Origin: Planctomycetota bacterium
GTDB taxonomy: Bacteria > Planctomycetota > SZUA-567 > H5-PLA8
NCBI GenBank assembly: GCA_015075375.1
Contig: JABTUM010000001.1
Coordinates: 2,847,201-2,911,200 of the forward strand
DNA length: 64,000 nt
Direction of reading: 5' to 3'
Shown here piece by piece: positions 1 to 8,526 of this stretch. Each line of letters opens with the position of its first letter. The stretch's first letter is position 1. A program made the translations under genes and the position numbers. Under the pieces are notes generated by a model, which worked only from the letters and a program-made list of their open reading frames with translations, was not told the DNA's origin and did no database searches.

Positions 1-174
1 CTTGATCTCGCCCAGGGAGGTCTTGACCAGCATTTTCGGATTGTCTTCCTTTGCCTGCGGCTGGTACGGCAGCGCCGGACCCGTGCCTTTGGGCGCGTCG
101 CCGCACCCGGCCAACGCCGCCAGCGCCAGCACGACGCCGATTCCCGCTCCGATTCGCGCCTGACCGTTCAGCAC
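1..174 (-). CDS. Lipoprotein peptidyl-prolyl isomerase, N-terminal part
   Basis: Only the first 58 codons are inside the window; the gene runs off the left edge. A GTG start follows a clear GAGGAG ribosome binding site that lies in the end of the upstream gene. The protein opens with a lipoprotein signal (hydrophobic run, then LAGC, cysteine at residue 24), then a Pro-rich linker and the beginning MLVKTSLGEIK, which matches the first strand of bacterial cyclophilins. It is the last visible member of the lpxC-fabZ / lpxA / cyclophilin operon, 4 bases after the preceding gene. I infer a periplasmic, membrane-anchored proline isomerase that helps fold envelope proteins. The catalytic residues are outside the window, so the family call rests on the first strand and the neighbour. 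Confidence 0.6.
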   Translation of the reverse strand, partial: MLNGQARIGAGIGVVLALAALAGCGDAPKGTGPALPYQPQAKEDNPKMLVKTSLGEIK

Positions 175-178
175 CTTC

Positions 179-1087
179 TTACTCCTCGATCTTTTTGACC
201 GTATACGCGTGAGGGCGCTTCCATACGACCTCGACCGCTTCCAGCGTTTCGCCGGCCTGCAACGCATCCACCGCATCCATGCCGCGGAAGACCACGCCGA
301 AGACCGTATGTTTCCCGTCCAGCCACGCCGCGTCCACCTGCGTCACGAAGAACTGGCTGCCGTTGCTGTCCGGCCCGGCATTGGCCATGGCCAGGACGCC
401 GCGGCGCACCGGGTGGCTCGAAAGATCCTCGCGGTACTTGTACCCCTGCTTCTCGTACAGCGCCTGGACCGTCAGGCTCGCCGCGGGCTCTTTCGGCGGC
501 TTCTGCTTCAGCTTCTGCGCCCATTCGCGGACCGTGAGTTTATCCAGCCCCAGGCTTGCCGCGCTCACCTCGTCGGCGATGCGGTAGCCCGGCCCGCCCA
601 AGCCCGTGCCCGTCGGATCGCCGCCCTGCGCCATGAACTGTTCGATCACGCGGTGGAACGCGAGCTTGTCGTAAAAATGGCGCTCGGCCAGCGCGATAAA
701 GTTCGCCACTGTGTTCGGCGCGTGGTCTTCCAGCAACACCGCCCAGATCTCGCCGCGTTTCAGACGCAGCACGACCACGGGCAGATTGGTCTGCAGTGCC
801 GGGCGCTCGAGCAGCTTGCGCGCGGCTTCGGCCTGTGCCGCGTCGGGGCCCTGCGCCACGGCTTCCACCGCCGCGCGCGCCGCCGGACCGTAGCGCAGCA
901 CGCCGTCGGTGCCTTCCAGCCGCTCGCGCAAGTTCGAACTGTTGATCCGCGCGAGCTGAGCTTTGAGATCCTGCGCGTCGGATTCCGAAAGCTTCAGCGC
1001 GTCCGCCGCCGATCCGGCGGGATCTTCCGCGCGTACCGCACAGACGAGTAGCGCCGCGCACAGCAGCATTCGCGCCGCGCGCATCAT
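179..1087 (-). CDS. Secreted cyclophilin-type peptidyl-prolyl cis-trans isomerase
   Basis: 302 residues with a cleavable signal peptide (MMRAARMLLCAALLVCAVRA). Residues 30-100 are an alpha-helical, Ala-rich segment. The rest is a cyclophilin domain: LAFHRVIEQFMAQGGDPTGTG carries the catalytic Arg in FHRV and the QGGD strand, and NGSQFFVTQ is the substrate pocket. A roughly 45-residue insertion separates these halves, longer than in E. coli PpiA. The start ATG overlaps the lpxA stop (ATGA), so translation is probably coupled. It should speed proline isomerisation in exported proteins, in the periplasm. The frame stays open further upstream inside lpxA, but the ATGA overlap and the signal peptide fix the start here. 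Confidence 0.88.
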   Translation of the reverse strand: MMRAARMLLCAALLVCAVRAEDPAGSAADALKLSESDAQDLKAQLARINSSNLRERLEGTDGVLRYGPAARAAVEAVAQGPDAAQAEAARKLLERPALQTNLPVVVLRLKRGEIWAVLLEDHAPNTVANFIALAERHFYDKLAFHRVIEQFMAQGGDPTGTGLGGPGYRIADEVSAASLGLDKLTVREWAQKLKQKPPKEPAASLTVQALYEKQGYKYREDLSSHPVRRGVLAMANAGPDSNGSQFFVTQVDAAWLDGKHTVFGVVFRGMDAVDALQAGETLEAVEVVWKRPHAYTVKKIEE

Positions 1088-1971
1088 TCCGCTTCGTCCT
1101 CGTCCATCTCCGCGCCGTCGGGCGGCCGGAACGAGAGATCCCCATCGCGCTCGGACGGCGGCACGATCTGCCGTTCGGCTTCCAGGGCGCGCCCGTTTTT
1201 GCCCGCGTCGCTGCGCTTCACGAAGCGCACGAACTCGGCCACCACGGGATGCTGCGTGTAGCCTTCGCGTTCGATCTCGGCGTACGCTTCGGCGCGGCTG
1301 CCTTTGTCGCGCACCAGCAGCCGGAACGCCGATTTCAGCGCCGCCACCGGCTCGCCCACGATCCCGCGCCGGCGCAGCCCTTCGAGATTCAGTCCGCGGA
1401 TCCGCGCCGGATGCCCTTCGGCCAACGTGTGCGGCGGCACGTCGATGCTCAACCGCGCGCTCCCGCCCACGAAGCTTCCGCGCCCGATCGTCACGAAGTG
1501 GTGGATCGCGCACAATCCGCTGATCCGCGCGCCTTCCTGGACATGTACGTGGCCGGCCAGTTGGGACGCGTTGGCGACGATGATTTGGTCGGCGAGGATG
1601 CAATCGTGAGCGATGTGCGCGTAGGCCATGATCAGGCAGTTCTTCCCGATCACCGTGCGTCCGCCGCCCAGCGCCGTGCCGGGATGCAGCGTTGCGCATT
1701 CGCGCACGATCGTGCCCGCGCCGATCTCCAGCGTCGTCGGCTCGCCCTTGTACTTCAAATCTTGCGGCACGCAGCCCAATACCGCGCCTGGGAAAACCTG
1801 CACCCCTTCGCCCAGCGTCGTATGGCCGGTCACGGTGGCGTGGTTGTGAATCGTCACGCCCGCGCCGAGGACCGCGTGCGGGCCGATCACGGCATACGGG
1901 CCCACCTGCACGCCGTTGCCCAGGCGCGCTTGCGGATCGATCACCGCCGTCGGATGAACCTCGACGCTCAC
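1084..1971 (-). CDS. lpxA: Acyl-ACP--UDP-N-acetylglucosamine O-acyltransferase
   Basis: LpxA catalyses the first step of lipid A synthesis, moving a 3-hydroxyacyl chain from ACP to UDP-GlcNAc in the cytoplasm. The 295 residues begin with hexapeptide repeats of a left-handed beta helix (VHPTAVIDPQARLGNGVQVG). The segment CAIHHFVTIG aligns with the E. coli stretch around catalytic His125, and GLNLEGLRRRG is the diagnostic motif after the helix. The length is slightly above the usual 260 because of a charged C-terminal tail rich in Asp and Glu. It starts with GTG one base after the lpxC-fabZ stop, so the two are translated together. With LpxC next door, the assignment is secure. Confidence 0.95.
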   Translation of the reverse strand: MSVEVHPTAVIDPQARLGNGVQVGPYAVIGPHAVLGAGVTIHNHATVTGHTTLGEGVQVFPGAVLGCVPQDLKYKGEPTTLEIGAGTIVRECATLHPGTALGGGRTVIGKNCLIMAYAHIAHDCILADQIIVANASQLAGHVHVQEGARISGLCAIHHFVTIGRGSFVGGSARLSIDVPPHTLAEGHPARIRGLNLEGLRRRGIVGEPVAALKSAFRLLVRDKGSRAEAYAEIEREGYTQHPVVAEFVRFVKRSDAGKNGRALEAERQIVPPSERDGDLSFRPPDGAEMDEDEAE

Positions 1972-1972
1972 G

Positions 1973-3286
1973 TCACGCCCCCGAAGCCGCCGCGCCTTCT
2001 TTGGGCGGCATCTGCACCATGAATTTCATCACCGCCTCGGCGGCCAGTTCGCCGTCCACCAGCGCCCGCGTGTTGAAGCGCCCGAACGGCGGGCGGATGC
2101 GGTCGACCTCGCACTCCAGCCGCAACTGGTCGCCCGGCACCACCGGCCGCCGGAACGCCACCTTATCCATGCCCGCGAAGAAGATCAGCCGGCCTTCGGC
2201 CTTCAGTTCTTTCAGGACCATCACCGCGCCGGCCTGCGCGAGTGCCTCCAGGATCAGCACGCCCGGCATGATCGGCTGGCCCGGAAAATGCCCCGGCACC
2301 CACGGCTCGGTGGCCGTCACGTTCTTCAAACCCACGACGCCCTTCCCGGGCTCGTAGGAAACGATCTTATCCACAAGCAGGAACGGGTAGCGGTGCGGCA
2401 GAATCGCCTGGATCGCCTTGAGGTCCAGTTCCATACCCGCGCCTTTCGCTTCGTTGCGCGCCAGTTCCGCAGCCAGCATGCGGTTGAGCTTATGCCCCGA
2501 TCGAGAGGCTCGAATGCGCCCGCGCACCGGACGGCCCAACACGTACAGATCGCCAAGCAAGTCCAGCATCTTATGCCGGACCGGCTCGTCCGGAAAGCGC
2601 AGGGTGTTCTCCAGCACTTCCGCTCCGTCCAGGACTAGCGTGTTCTGCGTCGTCGCGCCCTTTCCGAAGCCCGCCGCGCGCAACGTCTCGGCTTCGCGGC
2701 GCAAACAGAACGTCCGCGCCGGCGCCAGTTCCTTCAGGAAGCTCTCCGGCGTCACATCCAGTTCGTAGGTCCCTTGAGCCAACGGCGCATCGGGGTAATG
2801 CAGCGTGTAGGTTAGGTGCAGGCCGTTGGCGAGCGGTTCGACGGTCATTTCGGCTTCGCCTTCGCTCACGCGCACCGTTTCGCGCGGAGCCACCGGACCC
2901 AACGGCTTCCCCTCCAGCTTCTTCAAGCCCGCCTTCAGCAGCGCTTCGGCAAAAGGCAGCGCGCTCCCGTCCATTCCCGGCGCTTCCGGGCCGTTCAATT
3001 CGACGAGCAGGTCCGTGACGCCCAAGCCCGCGCACGCGGCAAGCAGATGTTCGACGGTATGCACTTCGGCTTCGCCGCGCTTTAAGGTGGTGCGCATCGG
3101 CAAGCCGTCCTGCCAGACATCCTGCAAGCCGATCCGCGGCGCGCCCGCCAGATCCGTGCGCGCAAAGACGATCCCCGTCCCCGCTTCGGCGGGCTTAAAA
3201 TTCACCCGCACCGCGGTTCCGCTGTGCAGGCCCACGCCTTCCAATGCGGCCGCTTGGGAGATGCTTTGACGCACGACGCTGCTCAC
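1973..3286 (-). CDS. lpxC-fabZ: LpxC-FabZ fusion: UDP-3-O-acyl-GlcNAc deacetylase / 3-hydroxyacyl-ACP dehydratase
   Basis: 437 residues made of two enzymes. Residues 1 to about 285 are LpxC, the zinc deacetylase that commits carbon to lipid A: HTVEHL gives Glu79 and zinc ligand His80, HKMLD gives His238 and Asp242, and GHKLN gives His265. Residues about 295-430 are FabZ, with the catalytic His in LPHRYPFLLVD and the Glu in PGVLILEALAQ. FabZ dehydrates 3-hydroxyacyl-ACP and so competes for the acyl donor LpxA uses. Joining the two could balance phospholipid and lipid A synthesis. The fusion is known from Bacteroidetes and some other phyla. I chose the GTG at 3286 with AAAGGA upstream rather than an in-frame ATG 25 codons earlier, which would add a non-conserved Pro/Trp-rich tail. 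Confidence 0.93.
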   Translation of the reverse strand: MSSVVRQSISQAAALEGVGLHSGTAVRVNFKPAEAGTGIVFARTDLAGAPRIGLQDVWQDGLPMRTTLKRGEAEVHTVEHLLAACAGLGVTDLLVELNGPEAPGMDGSALPFAEALLKAGLKKLEGKPLGPVAPRETVRVSEGEAEMTVEPLANGLHLTYTLHYPDAPLAQGTYELDVTPESFLKELAPARTFCLRREAETLRAAGFGKGATTQNTLVLDGAEVLENTLRFPDEPVRHKMLDLLGDLYVLGRPVRGRIRASRSGHKLNRMLAAELARNEAKGAGMELDLKAIQAILPHRYPFLLVDKIVSYEPGKGVVGLKNVTATEPWVPGHFPGQPIMPGVLILEALAQAGAVMVLKELKAEGRLIFFAGMDKVAFRRPVVPGDQLRLECEVDRIRPPFGRFNTRALVDGELAAEAVMKFMVQMPPKEGAAASGA

Positions 3287-3451
3287 GCCCGGGAGTTCCT
3301 TTGGCACTGGAGGGATGGCTTCCCAAAGGGACCAGCTTACCCAATCGCCGGGCGGACGCAAACGCCGCAGGGAAGCCGAGTTCTGCGCTGGGTTGGCCCC
3401 TGCCTGGGTCTAAAATTGAAAGCCACAGACCACCGCGCAGGGAGCCGCCCC

Positions 3452-3688
3452 ATGAACCTCTCCGAAGACCAGAAAATGAGTTACGCCGAACTGCTCCTTT
3501 CGGGCAGCAAAATCGATGCGATCAAAGCTTGCCGCGAAGAGAACAACGTGAGCCTTGCCGACGCCAAGCAAGCGATCGACGGCCTCGAAGCCACCTTGCG
3601 CGCGGAAGGCCGGCTTGCCGAAAAGTCGGGCTGCTTGGGACTGCTCCTGATGACTGTCGGTATCCTCTTGTCCATGATAGCGAGTTGA
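3452..3688 (+). CDS. Small bL12-like domain protein with C-terminal membrane anchor
   Basis: 78 residues starting at an ATG after a weak GGGAG site. Residues 19-45 (KIDAIKACREENNVSLADAK...) resemble the helix-turn-helix of the C-terminal domain of ribosomal protein L7/L12, a fold that recurs in small bacterial proteins of unknown role. The last 18 residues (LGLLLMTVGILLSMIAS) form one hydrophobic helix, so it probably sits in the inner membrane with the small domain in the cytoplasm. It is divergent from lpxC-fabZ and not clearly in an operon. The function is unknown; the similarity to L7/L12 says nothing certain about ribosome binding. Confidence 0.7.
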   Translation: MNLSEDQKMSYAELLLSGSKIDAIKACREENNVSLADAKQAIDGLEATLRAEGRLAEKSGCLGLLLMTVGILLSMIAS

Positions 3689-3770
3689 TGCAGCGGAAGC
3701 AGGATTGGCGTTATGCGCTTCTGAGTTACCTTCTAATTTGCAGAACTTACTTTCGCGCACTGGTGTAATT

Positions 3771-3878
3771 CGAACTAGGGGAATCCGTTATTATCAGAAA
3801 ATAACGGTAAGGCGTTTACCGGTAAGGCCTGCGTAGTGAATGCCTAGACAGGTCAGGCGTCTTCCCCAGGCAAGTTCG
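3771..3878 (+). promoter_or_regulatory. Possible structured leader upstream of the secreted glycosidase
   Basis: The 227-base gap before the glycosidase holds nested complementarity. CGAACT (3771-3776) and GGGGAA (3778-3783) pair with AGTTCG (3873-3878) and TTCCCC (3862-3867). Inside them, CCGTTATT (3785-3792) pairs with AATAACGG (3800-3807), and the 9-mer CGGTAAGGC occurs twice, at 3805 and 3820. The right arm ends 23 bases before the ribosome binding site AAGGGAG. It could be a regulatory RNA fold or paired operators. I do not recognise a named riboswitch. Confidence 0.35.
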
Positions 3879-3915
3879 TGTAGCTGGCTTTGACCCTTGC
3901 AAGGGAGTTTTGCCC

Positions 3916-6597
3916 ATGCTTCGAGTGATTTGCGCCGTACTCGCCGCTTTCGTCTTCGGCCAAGCCGTACAGGCCGCCGATGATTTCGTCTGGTGGGAAG
4001 GCGAACAACCCAGCGAGACAAACTTTCCGAAAGAAACCCCCTTCAGCGCCAGTACGTTTCCTGAAAAGCGCGAAGCGGTTCTTTCCGGCGGCGACTGGCT
4101 CTGCAATGCCGACCCGCGCAAGCCGGGCGAAGCTGAGGCGTTCGCGAAGTACAAAGTCAACGTGCCCAAAGACGGCGCCTACCATTTCTGGACGCGCAAA
4201 TTCTGGAAGCACGGCCCATTCAAGTGGCGCTTTGGAGCGCAGGACTGGCAGGAATGCGGGAAGGACTGCGCGCTGGCCGACAGCGCCGAGATCCGTCTGC
4301 ATCTGGGCGCGAACTGGGTGTACCTCGGCGAAGTGAAACTCACGGCAGGCGAACAACTCTGCGAGATCGTGCTCCTGGCCGGCGAGAATCAGGGCAAAAC
4401 CGCCTGCTTCGACTGCTTTCTGCTCACCCCCGGCGTCTTCACGCCGCGCGGGAAGCTCAAACCCGGCCAGACCTCGGGCCTTGCGATGGACGGCTACTTC
4501 GCGTTCGAACCGGCCAACGATTCGTTCGAAAGCTCGGCGCTCTTCGACTTGCGCGAAATGAACGAAAAGGCTTCCGGCGCGGACGGGCACGTGAAGATCA
4601 AGGGGCTCGATTTCATCGACGGCAAGGGCCAGCCCTTGAAGTTCTGGTCGGTTCAGGCCGGCATTGATATGGACGATTCGGGCCTCGAATATATGGCTCG
4701 CCGCCTGGCCAAGAACGGCGTGAACCACATCCGCGTCGAAGCGAAGATCGCCGAATTGGGCAACGCCGACCCATCCGCGTACGACGCCAAGCACCTCGAT
4801 CGCATCCACAAAGCCGCCGCGGCTTTCAAGAAGAACGGCATCTACCTGTACCTCGGCCACGTCTGGTGGGGCAATTGGGCGCCCAGCGGGGCTTGGGGCC
4901 TGGAAGGCTACGACGGCAAGAAAGCCGGGCATGCGATCGTGATGTTCGACCCCAAGATGGAAGGGATCTATCGCGGCTGGCTCAAGACCATGCTCACCGC
5001 CCAAAACCCCTACACCGGGCTGGCGCTGAAGGACGATCCGGTGCTCGCCACGTTCGAGATCCAGAACGAAGACAGCTTCCTTTTCTGGACCTTCCCCAAG
5101 ACGCTCGCGCCGGCCGCAGCCAGGATGCTGGGCAAGCAGTACGGCGACTGGTTGATCAAAAAGCACGGCAGCTTGGCCAAGACGCTGGACGCGTGGGGCG
5201 GGGCTAAGGATCCCGGCGACGACATGGCCGCCGGCGTGATGGGCTTCCTCAATCCGTGGCACATGACCACCGACGGCATCGCGAAGACGCCGAACATGAA
5301 CAAGCGCGGGAGCGACCAGCTCCAGTTCCTCACCGAAACCCAGCGCGCCTTCTACGACCGAACGGTGAAGTACATCAAGGAAGAACTCGGCGCGAAGTGT
5401 CTGGTGAGCTGCAGCAACTGGACCACCGCCGACGGGCGGATCATGGACGCGCTGGAACGCTACAGCTACCTGGCCGGCGACGTCGTTTGCCGCAACAGCT
5501 ACTTCGGGCCCGAATACCACAGCAAGCGCAAGCGCTTCTACGCCGTCGATAAGGACGAAGTCTTCTCCAGCCGCAGCGGGCTGACGATGCCCGACAACCT
5601 GCCGATCCAGCTCAATCAGATCGACGGCCGCCCGCACATGGTCACCGAGATCAACTGGGAACGGCCGAATCGCTTCCGCTGCGAATTCCCCTTCCTGGCC
5701 TGCGGCTACGGAGCGATGCAAGGCATGGACGGCTGGAATTTCTTCGCGCTCGGCAACGCGCAATGGGAATCTTCGCCGGGCGTCTGGAGCCTGATGAATC
5801 CGTCGCTCTTCGGCATGTTCCCCGCCTGTTCGATCGCCTTCCGCCGCGGCGACATCAAGGAAGCCGAGACGGTAGTTCACCAGGCGCTCGATCTGAACGA
5901 ACAGTACGCCTACAAGGGCTTGGCGCTCAAGCAGGCCCACGGCTTCGACGAACTGCGCAAGAAAGACATTCCCGCCGGCGGCGTGATGGAAGGCAAAGAC
6001 ATCGGCGCCGTCGACCCGCTGGCCTTTTACGTCGGGCGCTGCGTATTCGATACGCAGGGCGACAAATCGAAGAACAAGATCGTCGATCTGAGCAAGTACA
6101 TCGACCGCGAGAAGAAGCTCGTGAAGTCGGTCACGAACGAATTGGCCTGGGATTTCGCAGCCGGCGTTGCGACCATCGATACGCCGCGCGCGCAAGGGGC
6201 CTGCGGCTTCCTGGGCAAAAAAGGAAAGCTCGATCTGGGCGACGTGACGATCGAATCGAGCAACGAGTACGGGATGGTCTTCGTGGTGGCGCTCGACGGC
6301 CAGCCGCTCAAGCAGTCCAAGAAAGTGCTGCTCCAGGCGGTGACGGAAGACTGTCTCTACGGCTGGCAGATCGAACCGCAAGAGAAGGGCGACAAGATCG
6401 TGGCGCTGGGCGGGTATCCGCTGAACGTGAAAAAGATCCAGGCCAAGGTCACCTTCAAGCAGCCCGGTGCTTTAAAAGAGGCGCTGGTTCTGGACGGCAA
6501 TGCTTACGACACCGGAAAGAAGGCCGTCACCAGCAGCGCCGGGGGCGCGCTGACGGTCACGCTGCCCGAAAACGCGCTGTATACGATCGTGCGGTAA
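3916..6597 (+). CDS. Secreted clan GH-A (GH5-like) glycoside hydrolase
   Basis: 893 residues with a signal peptide (MLRVICAVLAAFVFGQAVQA). Residues 25-170 look like a beta-sandwich carbohydrate-binding module (FVWWEGEQPSETNFP opening). Residues about 200-620 form a TIM barrel: FEIQNED places the acid/base Glu at 385 in the clan GH-A Asn-Glu motif, and VTEINWE puts a likely nucleophile Glu at 578. The remaining 270 residues are beta-rich and probably an accessory sandwich. It should cut beta-linked polysaccharides outside the cytoplasm; the substrate cannot be read from sequence. AAGGGAG eight bases before the ATG supports this start over an upstream TTG. It stands alone, facing a convergent orphan gene. 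Confidence 0.82.
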   Translation: MLRVICAVLAAFVFGQAVQAADDFVWWEGEQPSETNFPKETPFSASTFPEKREAVLSGGDWLCNADPRKPGEAEAFAKYKVNVPKDGAYHFWTRKFWKHGPFKWRFGAQDWQECGKDCALADSAEIRLHLGANWVYLGEVKLTAGEQLCEIVLLAGENQGKTACFDCFLLTPGVFTPRGKLKPGQTSGLAMDGYFAFEPANDSFESSALFDLREMNEKASGADGHVKIKGLDFIDGKGQPLKFWSVQAGIDMDDSGLEYMARRLAKNGVNHIRVEAKIAELGNADPSAYDAKHLDRIHKAAAAFKKNGIYLYLGHVWWGNWAPSGAWGLEGYDGKKAGHAIVMFDPKMEGIYRGWLKTMLTAQNPYTGLALKDDPVLATFEIQNEDSFLFWTFPKTLAPAAARMLGKQYGDWLIKKHGSLAKTLDAWGGAKDPGDDMAAGVMGFLNPWHMTTDGIAKTPNMNKRGSDQLQFLTETQRAFYDRTVKYIKEELGAKCLVSCSNWTTADGRIMDALERYSYLAGDVVCRNSYFGPEYHSKRKRFYAVDKDEVFSSRSGLTMPDNLPIQLNQIDGRPHMVTEINWERPNRFRCEFPFLACGYGAMQGMDGWNFFALGNAQWESSPGVWSLMNPSLFGMFPACSIAFRRGDIKEAETVVHQALDLNEQYAYKGLALKQAHGFDELRKKDIPAGGVMEGKDIGAVDPLAFYVGRCVFDTQGDKSKNKIVDLSKYIDREKKLVKSVTNELAWDFAAGVATIDTPRAQGACGFLGKKGKLDLGDVTIESSNEYGMVFVVALDGQPLKQSKKVLLQAVTEDCLYGWQIEPQEKGDKIVALGGYPLNVKKIQAKVTFKQPGALKEALVLDGNAYDTGKKAVTSSAGGALTVTLPENALYTIVR

Positions 6598-6609
6598 GGA
6601 GAATGGAGG

Positions 6610-7326
6610 TCAGTTTTCTGACCAGTAAATATCCTGCAAGATGACGCCTATCTCATCTTTCGGCATGCAGTCCGGCTGATTCGGCACGAATTCTACACCG
6701 GTGGGGGTGCCACCCGTATCTTGCAGGGCACGTAAGGTTTGTACGAGGCGGTTTAAGAGAAGTGAAGCATTCTCTCCACCGGATTGGGACCAAGATAACG
6801 TCAGGCGAGTGGGACGAAGTTCTTGCAGTCTGAGTATGGCTTGAAGCAATGCAATTGTTTGGTCGGTGCTAGTGATAGACCAGTACTCCTTGTCAGCCTC
6901 AGGGGAAGCCATTACTTCCAACTTGAAGTGTCCGTTGGAATGAGCTTGGAGGTGGGCAGATACGTCCCGATTTGAAATTCCTCTTTGCGAACCCACTATC
7001 GGCCCTGGAATAACAACCCACCCATGCCTGCCTAGGTAAGCCTTCCATTTGTAGGGAGCGGCTTGCCAATCGATTAACTCTATACACGATGCGTCCGCAT
7101 AGACGAGATAGCGATCTGCAACGGCATTTCTGACATCAACATAAGTAACGATGTGAAAGTCAAGGTGCAGATCTACAGCGCCTTGTTCATCCAAACTAAA
7201 GGGTTCGAAGGAAGCGAGGTTCAGTCCTTCGGGCCGAGGCAGCTGAATGGGAAGCTGTCCCAGGATAGTAAAGAACAGAGCAGAAGCTGCCACGAATAGG
7301 ACAGTGCCCAGTCTTTTTCTAAACAT
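6610..7326 (-). CDS. Hypothetical exported or membrane-anchored protein, low-GC
   Basis: 238 residues. The first 25 residues are one hydrophobic helix (LGTVLFVAASALFFTILG) after a short basic N-terminus, so it is secreted or anchored with the bulk outside. The remainder is an alpha/beta sequence without motifs I know. The stretch TSTDQTIALLQAILRLQEL loosely recalls the periplasmic domain of ExbD, but the Asp-bearing helix and the gene partners are missing. Codon use is visibly less GC-rich than in all neighbours, which hints at recent acquisition. The start lies eight bases after a hairpin that contains its likely ribosome binding site. Confidence 0.6.
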   Translation of the reverse strand: MFRKRLGTVLFVAASALFFTILGQLPIQLPRPEGLNLASFEPFSLDEQGAVDLHLDFHIVTYVDVRNAVADRYLVYADASCIELIDWQAAPYKWKAYLGRHGWVVIPGPIVGSQRGISNRDVSAHLQAHSNGHFKLEVMASPEADKEYWSITSTDQTIALLQAILRLQELRPTRLTLSWSQSGGENASLLLNRLVQTLRALQDTGGTPTGVEFVPNQPDCMPKDEIGVILQDIYWSEN

Positions 7327-7334
7327 GCTTTCAC

Positions 7335-7362
7335 CCTACTGGGTTTGCCAACCCATAGTAGG
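7335..7362 (-). promoter_or_regulatory. Hairpin covering the ribosome binding site of the orphan gene
   Basis: CCTACT and GGGTT (7335-7345) pair with AACCC (7350-7354) and AGTAGG (7357-7362), with a two-base bulge and a TGCC loop. Read on the minus strand, the 3' arm ends in AGTAGG, which is also the only ribosome-binding-like sequence before the ATG at 7326. Folding would hide it. It also lies downstream of the M23 peptidase gene and could act as a weak attenuator, but no T run follows. Confidence 0.4.
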
Positions 7363-7407
7363 AACGGTCAAACGAGATACACCTTTCGAGGTTTGTAACC
7401 TGGCTTG

Positions 7408-8526
7408 CTACTTTCCCGTGCCCCACACACCCGCCGGGTTGCGGGCCGTCGTGCCCTCGGTCAGGTTCTCGCCGTCGGCAAGCACCCAGCGCCCCGCACG
7501 CTGAACCTCGGCGCGGAAGCGGCCCTTCACGCTGAAGACCGAAGCATCCGTAAAGGTGAAGTGCAAGTGCGGCATACCGCTTGCCCCGCTGTTTCCCACC
7601 TTCGCCAGCGTCTGCCCCGGCTTCACCGTATCGCCCACCTTCACCGTCAGCGAACCCTTCATCAGATGCGCGTAGAATCCGTGCAGGCCCGCACCGTAAT
7701 CGACGCTCAGGTAGTTTGCGTTGTCGAACCCGCCGCTCTGCCCGGGCGCGGCATCGGGCTGATCGTCGAGTGCCTGGCGCACCACCCCGTCGGCTTGCGC
7801 GACGATGGGCTGGCCCCAGGCGAAATAGTCTTCGTTGCGAGCGCCCGAACCGGCGAAGAGGCGCCCGTTCTTCTGAATCACCAAATCGAATGCGTACGCC
7901 GCTCCGGCCTTGATGCGATGATGGCCCGTACGATCCGGCACCACGAACCATTCACCTTCCAAAGGCAGCGGAAAGCAGTAGTTCGTTTGCCGCTTGTCGG
8001 CATGAGGCAGCCAGCGGTCCAGCAGCGGGCGGTAACCCGGATCCATGAAGCTTCTGAATTCCTTCAACATCCGGCGCAGTTCGAACTCCGCGCAAACCGG
8101 GAGCTTCTGTTGTTCGCACCAAGCGATGAGCTGCAAGCGACCGCCGCGATCCGCGGCTTCCGCCGAACGCTTGAGGTATTCGGCGTGCGCCTCGCGCCAA
8201 GGCGCGACCTGCCACACCACCAGATCGGGATCGGGATAGTGCGGCAGCGGCGGCTGTCCGGCTTCGGCCTTCACCGGCGCCGGCATTACGTTGGCGGCGT
8301 GCGGAAGCGGGAGCACCAGGCTCGCGTTTTCCAGCGTCTTGCGCCACGGACACGCCGCTTCGCGTTCTTCGAAGGTCCGGTCGAGCACAAAGGTCCAGGT
8401 GGGCGGGCTGGCTTCAGGCGTAGCAGCCCTGAGCGTTGCGTGGGTGACCACCCACACCGCCAAGGCGATCCCCACCAGAGCCCGAATGCGCAGGTTGAGC
8501 ATGCACTTGGGACGCGAACGGAACAT
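7408..8526 (-). CDS. Secreted M23-family metallopeptidase
   Basis: 372 residues with an N-terminal signal sequence (LVGIALAVWVVTHATLRA). Residues 40-200 have no recognised domain. Residues about 215-350 form a LytM/M23 peptidase: a His followed by an Asp in HHRIKAGAAYAFDL, the strand FYAHL, and HLHF are the usual zinc and catalytic positions. M23 enzymes cut peptide crosslinks in peptidoglycan or Gly-rich proteins, so a role in wall remodelling is likely. No ribosome binding site precedes the ATG at 8526; an ATG eight codons later is an alternative. It diverges from the response-regulator gene, and a 28-base hairpin lies beyond its stop. Confidence 0.83.
   Translation of the reverse strand: MFRSRPKCMLNLRIRALVGIALAVWVVTHATLRAATPEASPPTWTFVLDRTFEEREAACPWRKTLENASLVLPLPHAANVMPAPVKAEAGQPPLPHYPDPDLVVWQVAPWREAHAEYLKRSAEAADRGGRLQLIAWCEQQKLPVCAEFELRRMLKEFRSFMDPGYRPLLDRWLPHADKRQTNYCFPLPLEGEWFVVPDRTGHHRIKAGAAYAFDLVIQKNGRLFAGSGARNEDYFAWGQPIVAQADGVVRQALDDQPDAAPGQSGGFDNANYLSVDYGAGLHGFYAHLMKGSLTVKVGDTVKPGQTLAKVGNSGASGMPHLHFTFTDASVFSVKGRFRAEVQRAGRWVLADGENLTEGTTARNPAGVWGTGK

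Noticed and set aside
1088..1699. Extended N-terminus of the cyclophilin frame
   Set aside because: The added residues overlap lpxA and are Arg-rich without function; the ATGA overlap and signal peptide fix the start at 1087.
3853..6381. 842-codon open frame opposite the secreted glycosidase
   Set aside because: Antisense artefact; the plus-strand product has a signal peptide and catalytic Glu motifs.
6610..7326. ExbD-like biopolymer transport protein
   Set aside because: Only a short loose resemblance; no conserved Asp in the helix and no ExbB/TonB partner nearby.
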